64,000 nucleotides of DNA from Symbiotaphrina buchneri (taxonomy: Eukaryota > Ascomycota > Symbiotaphrinales > Symbiotaphrinaceae). Made by a program: the position numbers and the translations under genes. Positions 45,457 through 55,389 of this stretch are shown one piece after another. The stretch lies in the NCBI GenBank assembly GCA_001599915.1, contig BCIG01000016.1, forward strand, positions 1-64,000, in the 5' to 3' direction. The notes beneath the pieces were generated by a model. The model was not told where the DNA came from. It made no database searches and was given only the letters and a program-made list of their open reading frames with translations. Positions within the stretch are counted from its first letter, which is position 1, and every line of letters starts with the position of its first letter.

Positions 45457-47064
45457 CTCAGGGCAAAGGGTAGAATGGATGCTGACTCGGCTGAGTCGAC
45501 AAAATGGGGTTGAAGAAGGATCCCGCTTGCATTTTGTTCCATGTGCATATACCCCATTGTGATCCTGCATCTAGCGTGGTTGCCCTTATCACCTGGCATG
45601 CATTACTTTTAGCAGCGGCATCCTCCTGAAGTGGCGTTTTAACCTGGCATATTGGAGAAAAAGTTTGTCAAGGCCGCACGAGCCAGACGTTGGCGGGGCC
45701 ACCTGATATTGGCGGAGGAGTTTACTCGCTACCACGACGCGTCAATGCCCGTGTGCTACGATCGAGCAATCTCTGAAGAGGAACGAGGAGAGGGCGAGAT
45801 TGGTAGTCGAAGAGGGAGTGGCCACTGCATGAAGAGCAGTCGTTGGTCCTTGGGGCGAGCTGCTCTCCTTGACAATCCGGCAATGTCGGACAAGGCAGTC
45901 GACGGGCAGCTGATGCACGAGGAATGGCTGCACGGTGGTAGCATAGAGATTGAGCAGCTATTCAATCTAAAGACGAAAGTCGTTTTTAAAACGATCTTGT
46001 GCCCTAAAGGTGCGGCGTGGCTTAAGATGCAGGGTGATATTCGTATGTTTGGTGATCTGGGACTGTATCCGCAATCCGTAAGAGAAAGGCTGTAGGTAAG
46101 GTACCTTAAGCACAGAAGCACAGCACAAACGCCAACAATGGGGGAGATGTCATTTTTCAGCCATTGTCAATTGGCTCAGCTAAGGCTGGCCACAATAAAA
46201 TAAAATGTGCACTATCGGACAGAGCCTTTAAGGCAGGAACCGGGACGGAGCCATTATTGTGGAAGGCATCGACTGGGTTACGAAGTACGAAATATTCGTA
46301 CCCGGGGCTGGTGGTCAGCGAAGTGCCGCACGGATTTAAGTGGTAGTGGCATCTTGTAAAGCCGATACGGGATTATTGCGTATATGAGTGGAAGTGGGGG
46401 CGTTCGGGCACGGAGATTCGGTGTTTGAGCTCAACGCGAAGAAGTTGCGAGCAGCTTCCTCTCCCTTCTTTGACCGTGAGACGTCCATCTTTGCGGGATG
46501 CCGAGACGAAGGCTTGTTCGCAGTACTTTTCCTGGTAGTCTCACTTGACTCTCGATGTTCTAGAAGATTACAGGAACGGAGGAACTCAAAATCAAATCGT
46601 AGGAGCCACCGGGCAAATAATAACGTTCCTTTGCAGCTGGGGATTGCCTCGGTTGGCCTCGGCTTCCCGCACCTTCATACTTCGCACTTCTTCGTTCTCC
46701 CGTGGCCTAGCCCCGACGCGGCGACGCTAGAAACTTTCCGTCACCGAGGCCCCGTCATCGAAGCTATAAGCGCACCCAGACTTTTGTTGTCGTCAAACAA
46801 ATCCCTCCACCCATTATGAATATTTCCCCCGTCTCCGTCTCCTAGCAGACACCGAAATAATATATTCTCCACACCTCTTCAAAAACATCCTGAAGAGCAC
46901 GACGTCAATTGCCTTGATTGTTTCTCGTCTTCCACTTTAGGCGGCCATTATTGGCAAATAACCCCACTTGACCTCTTTTTAAAGAGAAGACAACTGAACT
47001 CACGCCGCACTGCTCTTGCATATACTTACCCCTCTATCTACGTCTCTGTCTGTCCAAGCCCGTC
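45457..47064. other. Intergenic, upstream of the MFS transporter
   Basis: About 1.6 kb. A plus-strand ORF of 147 codons (45652-46095) has no recognisable domain and no supporting context, so it is not called. Short recurring words are present: ttacgaagtacgaaatatt at 46278-46296 and taaggtacctta at 46096-46107. The leader before 47065 is C/T-rich. Confidence 0.5.
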
Positions 47065-48977
47065 ATGGATGATATCGATCGTGAACTCGAAAAGGCCGAG
47101 AGAGAAGCGAGTCCTCATCAATTCGGCCGCAACAGCGACGAGATTGAGAGGGTTGCTTCCATTTCAAGCTCGTCGTCTTCGTCCGTCGCCTCCACTCGCC
47201 ATGGCCGCCAGCGCACCTTTTCACGCGCGTCCACCCAACCGGACATGGGCATAACTCGAACTGCCACCATGATCAGCCGTATCGAGACGGAGCGATCCCA
47301 GCATAGCGCAACCGTCGGGCGGAGCCTGCATTCGCGGGAGTCAAGGAGACCGATCCCCTCCATGGGGGCAGGGAAGCCGTACCCGCCCCCGCTGCCCGAA
47401 AGAGAGGAGTACGTGGTGGAGTTTGACGGGGACTTTGATCCCGCCCATGCACAGAACTGGCCAATGAAGAAGAAGTGAGTGATCTATTGGCCTCAAGCGG
47501 AGAGAGGATGCTGACGGAGTGGTCTAGGCTCGCAACATCCGTGATGTTGGGCTATACGACGCTGCTGGCCGCCTTCGGCAGCAGTATCTTTTCTTCTGCA
47601 ACAGTTGCCGTCTCGACACAGTTTGGAGTCTCGAGTGAGGTTGGCCTCCTGGGCTTGTCCCTTTACGTTTTGGGTTTCGCTACTGGACCCATCCTCTGGG
47701 CACCATTATCGGAGTTGAGAGGCAGGCGTTTGCCGTTGGTCGTGTCCATGTTCGGTTTCACAATCTTTCAATTCGCCGTGGCCACTGGGAAAGATCTTCA
47801 GACGGTCCTAATCTGCCGTTTCTGGGGCGGATTCTTTGGCGCCTGCCCGCTAGCCGTTGTTGCTGCAGTGTTCTCAGACATGTTTAACAACCAGCAGCGT
47901 GGGTTGGCCATCACTGTATTCTCCATGACCGTCTTCGCCGGTCCTCTTCTTGCATCATTCATTGGCGGCTTCATCACTATATCCTATCTGGGCTGGCGTT
48001 GGACCGAGTACATCACCGGTATCATGGGCTCCTTGGCCTTTGTCCTCAACCTGTTCTTCCTCGAGGAAACGTACCCTCCGGTCATTTTGGTTGCCAAGGC
48101 AGCTGAGATCCGCCGCCGGACCCAGAATTGGGGCATCCATGCCAGACAAGAGGAAATTGAAGTCGATTTCCGTGAATTGATCAACAAGAACTTCTCGCGC
48201 CCCATGCGCCTTCTCTTCACCGAGCCCATTGTTCTCCTTTTGTCCATCTATATGGCCTTCATTTATGGCCTCTTATATCTGTTCCTTACAGCTTATCCGA
48301 TCGTGTTCGAGGAGATCCGGGGCTTCAACGAGGGTGTCGCGGGCCTGACCTACTTCGGTATGATCGTTGGCTACTTCTTTGCTGGCGTGTACATCATCCT
48401 CATCACCCCTTCCTACAATCGCAAACTGGCGGCCAACCACAACGTTCCCATTCCGGAGTGGCGTCTACCTCCGGTCATTGTCGGAGGTGCGGCTTTCGCG
48501 ATAGGTCTCTTCTGGTTTGGCTGGACAGGGTACAAAGCGAGTATTCACTGGATGGCTCCCACGGCCTCTGGTGTCTTTACTGGGTTTGGTTTGATGTGCA
48601 TCTTCCTGCAATCCTTGAACTACCTCGTCGATGCCTACCTCATGTTGTAAGTTCCCTCCACTCCTGGCAAATTTCCTTGAGTGCCCGTCGACGCAACAGC
48701 CTTGCTAACTCGATCTAGCGCTGCCTCTGCCATTGCCGCAAATACATTCTTGCGGTCGTTGTGCGGTGCCGGTTTCCCGCTTTTCGGCACGTATATGTAC
48801 AACGGAATGGGGGTGCAGTGGGCCAGCACCCTCTTGGGATGCATCGCGGCCGCACTGGTTCCCATCCCCATTGCTTTCTATTATTACGGGGCACGTATTC
48901 GGGCAAGGAGTGCTTTTGCACCGACTTTCCCGAAACAGGAACCTCCGGCGGTGCCAGATGGTGATGCGCAAGCATGA
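47065..48977 (+). CDS. MFS transporter, drug:H+ antiporter-1 (Tpo/Flr1-like)
   Basis: Exons 47065-47474, 47528-48646 and 48719-48977, 595 residues. A polar, Ser-rich cytosolic N-terminus of about 140 residues ends at [14 protein letters not shown], the typical entry to transmembrane 1 of DHA1 transporters. About twelve hydrophobic segments follow. Motif A is [11 protein letters not shown] in the TM2-3 loop; the antiporter motif C region reads [14 protein letters not shown] in TM5. A large central loop carries [15 protein letters not shown], common in the Tpo/Flr1 group. The substrate cannot be told from sequence; polyamines, azoles and other small toxins are typical for the group. Both introns split codons and join cleanly. 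No biosynthetic genes lie beside it. Confidence 0.9.
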
Positions 48978-49696
48978 TAAGTCTGTCCGATTATTCTCCG
49001 GAGGCCCATGCTTGATTTACTACCGTCCACTAATGTTGGGGGAAATGGCTTCTGGCGTAAACATGCGGACTATTTATGATATCCACATCTCGACCGATGT
49101 GAGGCTGTTAAAAAGCATTGTAGTATTCTCAATGTAGTAATCTTAATACTTTATATATTATTCGAGCGACTCTACTGCTAAGCTGATTGTTTGTTGTGAC
49201 TGTGTCTACATACTTTTACAATTGGCCGCAACGAAATGCCCTATCCGTGCGCTCCCATCGCGTCCACGTCCGTAAGATACCTACTTTCGTGCAATCTGCA
49301 CCCACACAAGGCTGTAGGTATACACTCTCTCCGGTAATGCTCGTTGCAGTGATGCTCCAATTCCTTCGTGCATTGACATCAGCCATTGATGGATAAAGCC
49401 AAGGCAGGATTTCTGGTGGAATGGCAGGCTCGGATCGTTCCAAGTCCAGTGATCCCTCACCAGCCACCTCATTTCCTCTCTGGAGACAACCCAGCCATCT
49501 CTTTTACGAACATAGCGTCTTACGAAGTTACGATTCATTTGCTGCAATACTAACTGTTCCGATGTATAAGGTAGTAAATTCATCTTTGCATCCTCGTTCC
49601 GCATTCCACATTCCGATCTTGACAGTTTCGCTACTCCACATCCGGAGAGCTTCCTGATTGACGCGGGGGTCCATTCTTGCGCCCAGGGATCTTGCG
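48978..49696. other. Intergenic between two plus-strand genes
   Basis: About 720 bp: AT-rich 3' flank of the transporter (around 49130-49160) and the promoter of the next gene. Nothing else recognised. Confidence 0.5.
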
Positions 49697-51429
49697 ATGC
49701 GCAACCTCTCGACGCTCGTCGCCCTTCCGTCTTCCTTGATCGTCTTCATTCTTGGACACAATCTCCCGGTGCAAGCCCAGTCTCTAGGTTTTGAGGCGCA
49801 ATGGCCGTACAACCTCCCGCCGGATGTGAAATACTACCCGGAGGATGAGGGCCATGTCCGAAGACATGCCGAGATACAGAAGCGCCTCGCTGCGCAGAAC
49901 CCCGTCGGGGTCCGCAAGATGACGGCTGATGAGGGGGAGAAGTTCTTTTTAGAATATTGGCAGTTCGAAGAGGTTACAGCTGAGGAGGGCGAGGAACAAT
50001 TGCGAGCTCGTGATAGAGGACTTGGTTCTACTGGGCCTCTATATTTACGGCCCGGCGCAGAGGACCAGGATGAACTCCACGAGTATACCAACTCTTCGAT
50101 GTCATATTCCGTCAGGCCACCGTTCCTCCCACACACCGAAGCGCATGGCCAATATAGCTTCCTTTCTCGGTTTTTGCCGCGTGAAGCTATCCAAAGGCGC
50201 CAATTCCAGTGTCCAGCAAACACCAGCGACTGTTCAGGTATTGGACGCCCAAATGCCTGTTGTGCAACTGGAGAAACTTGTCAGCTAATCACTGATACTG
50301 GACTCGGCGACGTTGGTTGCTGTCCTAATGGGCAAAACTGTGGAGGCTCCGTTTCGAGCTGCAACTCTGGCTTCACGGCATGTCAGAATAGCACCGACGT
50401 CGTTGGCGGCGGATGCTGCATACCTGGATACGTATGTATGGGCGTCGGTTGTAAGTCAGATCCCTTTCCTATGCCAGGCATTTATTGCTGAATGGTACCT
50501 TGACGATCATTACAGGTGGCCCTGACTCTTCCCTTACCTCCACTGTGGTCGTGACAGCTACCCCTGTGACTGTCACCGCCAGCCCTTCCTCCGCAAGCAG
50601 CTCTTCCTCCTCGTCGACTTCCTCATCCTCGAGCAGCATCTCTAGCTCCACGAGCTCGAGCACTTCTACGACTTCCACCTCCACTTCCCTAGCATGTGCT
50701 CCATCGTATCAATCATGTCCAGTCTCTCTAGGAGGAGGTTGTTGCCCCACAGATCGAGCGTGCGCATCCAATTCCTGCGCTCCCTCCTCCAGCTCGTCCA
50801 GCACCACCAGCACCACCAGCTCTTCAAGCACCGATGGCGCCGCTGCCCCGGTTCGACCGACATCGGACAGCAGCAGTAGCTCGGTCACCACCGCGCCGCC
50901 GATCACAACCACCTCAAGCACAGCCACCGGCTCCGTCTGTCCGACGGGCTTCTACATGTGCTCGGCGTACTATCTAGGCGGCTGCTGCCGGGTAGGCCGG
51001 AACTGCGACACCAGCGATTGTCCGTCAAGCACGAGCACGACGGTCGTGGTGTCCGATGGCGTTACCATCATCGCTCCAACTGGAAGCGCCGCCAGTGCGG
51101 CGCAGACGTCCGGAGCAGCGTCCGTCACGCCGTCCACAGCAGCTTCGTCGAGTACGAGCACTACCACTTCCACCCATGCTGCTGTTGCCGCCGGCTCGGG
51201 CAGCTGTGCCACGGGCTGGTATAGTTGTCCGGCTAGCGCGAGCGGAGGATGCTGCCCGAGCGGCTATGCTTGCGAGACGGCGACGTGTACTCCGACGGCC
51301 ACAGGCATTGGGACTGACGATGTGGGCAAGATTGCGCCGAATGGCGAGCCTGGATTGAAGGACCTGTGCAGGTGGAGCATGGTGTGGGCGCTGGGGTTGT
51401 CGGTTGGCTTCGCAGTTCTTCTGATGTGA
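49697..51429 (+). CDS. Secreted, probably GPI-anchored, Cys-module wall protein
   Basis: Exons 49697-50450 and 50516-51429, 555 residues. It starts with a signal peptide (MRNLSTLVALPSSLIVFILG, cut near VQAQS). After a charged region of about 150 residues come two Cys-rich units (CPANTSDCSGIGRPNACC...CCPNGQNCGG and CNSGFTACQ...GGGCCIPGYVCMGVGC). Three more shorter modules follow, each of the form C-x5-C-x(6-8)-GGCC-x5-C-x3-C, separated by Ser/Thr-rich linkers. The C-terminus is a hydrophobic tail (WALGLSVGFAVLLM) after a short polar stretch, fitting GPI attachment. It is probably a cell-wall or surface protein; no enzymatic domain is visible. The intron splits a Cys codon. Confidence 0.8.
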
Positions 51430-51605
51430 ATGATGGCTATGATATACGAAGATTTAGCCCCATGGCACTGATATTCTTGCATTTGTGCCCCGAGATAGAG
51501 ATGGCTGTGCATGAAACATAACGAATGATATATTTTTAGATCTCTAAAGGGACTAGATATAATGACACCCAATGCACCTCTTTACTCCGCCACGCACGCA
51601 ATCAC

Positions 51606-52626
51606 TCACAGACCCTTGAAGTCGTAAAACTTGCCGTTGCAGGCCTCGTACTCGAAGTCGTAGTCTGGCTGGAACTCCCAGTACAGGGTCTCCGGGTCGC
51701 CGGCCATCTTGAAGTTGTAGGCGGCCTCCTCGTGGGGGATTTCGACGGCCTTCTCGCCGTTGGCCTCGGCGGCCATGGTCTTGAGCTCGATCTCGCAGCT
51801 GCGCTCCATGAGGCCGAAGAGGAAGGTGGCCTCGTCGACGGTCTGGCCGACGGTCAGCAGGCCGTGGTTCATCAGGATGGCGCCCTTGTTGTGGGCGCCG
51901 AGGGCGGCGGCGATGCGGCGGCCCTCCTCGTCGCCGAAGACGATGCCGCCGTAGTTGTCGTAGACGGCGTGGGCGCCGTAGATGTCGCACACGTCCTGGG
52001 TCAGCATGCGCAGCGGGCGGCGGAAGGTCGAGAAGGCGCGCGCGGCGATGGTGTGGGCGTGACACACGGCGTGCACGTCGGGCCGGGCCTGGTGCACGGC
52101 GCGGTGGATCAGGAAGCCGGCCGCGTTGGCGGGCCGCTTGCGGTTGCCGCCCAGCACGGCGCCCGTCTCCATGTCCAGCAGGATCATGTCCGACGCCTTC
52201 AGCAGCCCGTAGTGGATCCCGAGCGGGTTCATCCAGATGGCGTTGGGGATCTCAGGGTCCCGCACCGAGATGTGCCCGCTCATGCCCTCGGTGAAGCCGG
52301 CGCGCGCCCAGTAGCGGAACGCCGCCGCGATGTGTGCCGTCACGTGTGCCCGCTCCTCGTGGACCGTCTTGAAGGTGGGGATGCCTAGAGGCAGAAAGGT
52401 GAAGGTTAGCCGTCCAGAAGCGCTCGCTGTTCACGGGAGATAAGGTCCGCTTACCTGGTAGCGACAATGGGCCATGGCAGATGGACTCGAGAGGGCTTTC
52501 CTTGTCAAGGTTCTTCTTGGGCACCAGAATACCAGTGTCTGCCTGCTGGGGGACGACGGGCTTGCCCTTGATGACGGTGGGGGCCTGGTAAGAGGACTGC
52601 GTCTCAATGGCGGCGGGAGGAGACAT
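51606..52626 (-). CDS. Class II aldolase/adducin-fold protein
   Basis: Exons 52626-52455 and 52384-51606, 316 residues. The class II aldolase/adducin domain is clear: FRYWARAGFTEGMSGHISVR (phosphate-binding loop region), VHAVCHAHTIAARAF (zinc ligands His-x-His), ILMNHGLLTVGQTVDEATF (third zinc His). The family includes L-fuculose-1-phosphate and rhamnulose-1-phosphate aldolases and many fungal proteins of unknown substrate. The metal ligands look intact, so enzymatic activity is likely; the reaction is unknown. Exon 2 is strikingly GC-rich compared with the rest of the window, leaving long open frames on the other strand. It converges with the GPI-type gene across 176 bp. Confidence 0.9.
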
Positions 52627-53443
52627 GATTGATGAATGAATGAATGGATTGAAATGAATTGAAGAGGTATCAGTCACAGTGAGCGAAGGATGATAGAAGG
52701 TAAAATTTGAACAGTTGGACGTAGCAGTAGTCCAAGTTGAAAGACCAGATCGGAGGTGGTGGACCGAGCGGGGGGAGAGAAAGATATATATGGGTTGAGA
52801 TGTAGCGTATCAATCATCACACTGACGGGCTCCTCGGTGTTTGCGATGCGTATCGATAAGGCCCAAAGTCGTCGGGGCGGAGCCGATATGGCGTGGCGAT
52901 GATTGGCTCCCCAAACAACACGAGCCGTCATTGGTTGCATTCACCGAAAGCTTAACCTTGTCCATGGTCTGGGAGGTTGAATTTTGCTCGCTGCTTTCTC
53001 TCTACCTTAAGGTATGTAACTACCAATACCGTGCCAGTCCATATCCGTCTAGGAATGCTCAGGAGAGAAAAAGGGGCGATTAAGGGGGCACTTGTCTCGA
53101 AGCCATTCAGTCACAAGGTCGTCTGATAACTCTGGCTATACCCATACAAGCCCATCGTGTATGAATCGTTGAATTAAACTACCTATCTGAAATCGATCCT
53201 GCAGCATTAATTGTAACTGACCCTAAAAATCCTTGCCTTACTGCATTTCTGAACCGGCTTCGACTGACTGGACGAGTGCTTCAAGCCTCTTCTAAGGAGA
53301 TGCGATACCCAAATGTCAAGGATCCATAAGGCCTAAATATCCTATAAGAGAAAGATTTCCAGAAACAGTGCTTCCCTCTTGCTGTGTACCTAGGGATGCG
53401 GCACCACGCGGCTTCTGTGCTCCCCTCTTGCTGTTCTCCTGCT
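52627..53443. other. Intergenic, aldolase-fold gene promoter
   Basis: About 820 bp: upstream of the aldolase-fold gene and 3' of the secreted Ser/Thr-rich gene, both minus strand. It contains ctaccttaaggtatg at 53011-53025. The base composition is ordinary, unlike the neighbouring exon. No ORF called. Confidence 0.5.
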
Positions 53444-54752
53444 CTATTCCTTCTCAAGCCTGAGTCTCAATGCCTCCCGCTGGGCCAGAGCCTCGGCCTC
53501 TTCGGCCGTTGCTCGTCGTACCCGCTTCCTGCGGACGCAAACGTTCTCCTGAATTGGCGGAGGAGTTGAGGCGGGGTTGCATCCACCGGGGCAACTAGTG
53601 ATCGTTACCAAATCGGTCGAAGTCACAGTAACCAGACTGGTCGAGTTGGCCGGGCAGTTTGTGACAGTAGGAGCGCAGGAAGCGGCCGTAATGTACGTTG
53701 TAACGCTGGTCTGCACAACATACGAGGTGCTCTGGCTCGAAGATGCCGAAGTTGGTACCGTCATCGCAGTAACGCTGCTCTCGCTGGCCGTACTAACTGT
53801 TCCAGTGGTGGAGGTCATAGGAGCAGTTGCTGTAGATGATGATGATGGACTGGACGTGCTGCTGATGACTGTTGTCACTGGGAATGACGTAGTCGACGGC
53901 ATTGTCGAAGCCGCTGGACAATTGGTAATATCTGGGGCACACGAGGTGACAGTAGCTACACTAGTGCTATAAGTCGTGGTTGTGACGACACCGGGATCAT
54001 ACTCTGTTGTAGAGACGACTACCGTGGCGTAGACAACATTGTCTTGGGCGGTGCTAGTCTGCGCTTGCAGGCTTTCAGGCATCAGTAAGAGAGGATCAAA
54101 AATGAGTATTGCGGATATACCTTGCTATGCCGATCTCCGGCGTGATGCCCAAAATAGCATTTGCACAATTGATGTATGAGGGCGTGTCCAGGCCGCTGGT
54201 GCTACATGTCTCATAAGCAGCAAGCCTATGAGTGGTCAGCATCTCTTCCACTGGGAGTAGTTCAACGGAACGACCCACGTTTCGGAAGCACAGTAGGTGT
54301 AGTCATATTGTGCATCCGCACAGTCGCCATTGCATTCGATGAGCAAGTAATACCGAATGTCGCAATACCCATTGGTAGACATCATGATGGCGTTGGATCT
54401 TGTCAAGGTCAACAGATATTCAAGACACCAAAACGACCATGACAGCAGGGACCGCTTACACGTCAAGTTGACACTCGGTGTACATGGTCTGCGTAAACCC
54501 CGTGCACGCATTGTCAACAATCTAGCACAGGTCAGCGTACCATATCATAGGTACCCACAGAGGTCTTACTGTAGCCTCCGTCGATGGAGAGGGCGGGTTT
54601 GGTGGCGGAGTCTGGCGGGACTTCAATGCAGCCCGCACCGCTAACTTTTGACGGTTCTGCGGTGACTGGAAGGCATAATCGACCTTAGCTAGAGAAGATG
54701 TAGAAAAGGAAAGGAGCGTGAAAAGAGCTGTAAAGACTGTGGGGGTGTGCAT
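53444..54752 (-). CDS. Secreted Ser/Thr-rich protein with Cys-containing N-terminal domain
   Basis: Five inferred exons: 54752-54570, 54521-54460, 54398-54279, 54225-54121 and 54071-53444; the total is 1098 nt, 365 residues. The signal peptide is clear (MHTPTVFTALFTLLSFSTSS, then LAKVDY). The N-terminal half has spaced Cys residues (IVDNACTGFTQTMYTECQLD, YCDIRYYLLIECNGDC, TCSTSGLDTPSYINCANAIL) that could form disulfides. The second half is Ser/Thr/Val-rich, with two similar units (ATVTSCAPDITNCPA and TAASCAPTVTNCPA). The tail is unusual: a basic, Glu-rich helix (RRKRVRRATAEEAEALAQRE) with no membrane segment or GPI signal. I recognise no family. It is probably extracellular or wall-associated. 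Confidence 0.68.
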
Positions 54753-55065
54753 AGCGGTCTAAAGAGCGACGGAAGGGACCGTTTCTGCGTAAGGAAGTTC
54801 AATCGCGGAGACTTTCCGACAATAAGGATTACCCAGAGATCCCTCGAGATTTGAGAAAGCGACCATAATTATACTGCTCCATGCATTCCTCGTCTGGTTT
54901 GTTGTCGTCGGACCAAAGTGAAGCTCATTCTACTCGCTATGCCGAGGTAAGGGGGAAGGTAACACAGAAGACGAGGACTGACCAACATCATGTAGGACAG
55001 ACACAACCGTCCAGCATTCCAAGTGCGATGTCCAGGAATCCAAATATTGGACAGCATTCATATGT
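54753..55065. other. Short intergenic region
   Basis: About 310 bp upstream of the secreted Ser/Thr-rich gene and downstream of the small ORF, both minus strand. Nothing recognised. Confidence 0.5.
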
Positions 55066-55389
55066 TCAGGACGACCGGGACCCAGCGTTGGAATGATCAA
55101 CGCGATAGAAAGACCAGAAACGTGCTATCGCCCTCTGCACAATCTGATCGCCAGGGGAGATACGGTGTTGCAGGAAATTGACCACCGCAAATTCGTCCCT
55201 CGAGTATATATAAGTATCAGGCTGTGCGGCAAGCTTTGCTTGGGCGGTCCTAAAGACACTCTCCAGCGTAGCTTGTACAGCCGGATCACGCTGCTCTTCT
55301 GTAGTTTCTCTGGCAATCTCCAGTGCCCTTTGCACGTCAAGGTTCCCATTCACGCTTGAGGTTGTCTGCGAAGACGGTCCAGTCGACAT
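55066..55389 (-). CDS. Small hypothetical protein
   Basis: Single exon of 107 residues starting MSTGPSSQTTSS. A Ser-rich N-terminus is followed by two or three amphipathic helices (VQRALEIARETTEEQRDPAV, then ATLESVFRTAQAKLAAQPDT) and the block YIYSRDEFAVVNFLQHR...ARFWSFYR. That last block recalls short conserved ascomycete proteins of unknown function that share a TRDEFA-x-NYF-like motif, but this is from memory. There is no signal peptide or membrane segment. The ORF is open further upstream, but those codons look non-coding. A downstream exon cannot be excluded. Confidence 0.5.
   Translation of the reverse strand: MSTGPSSQTTSSVNGNLDVQRALEIARETTEEQRDPAVQATLESVFRTAQAKLAAQPDTYIYSRDEFAVVNFLQHRISPGDQIVQRAIARFWSFYRVDHSNAGSRSS

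Noticed and set aside
45652-46095. 147-codon plus-strand ORF between Pbp1 and the transporter
   Set aside because: No domain, no signal or membrane segment, and a minus-strand ORF of similar length covers the same DNA.
51732-52388. 218-codon plus-strand ORF opposite the aldolase-fold exon
   Set aside because: It is a mirror of a GC-rich coding exon; its Val/Gly/Asp/His-rich sequence has no domain, while the minus strand has a complete aldolase domain with zinc ligands.
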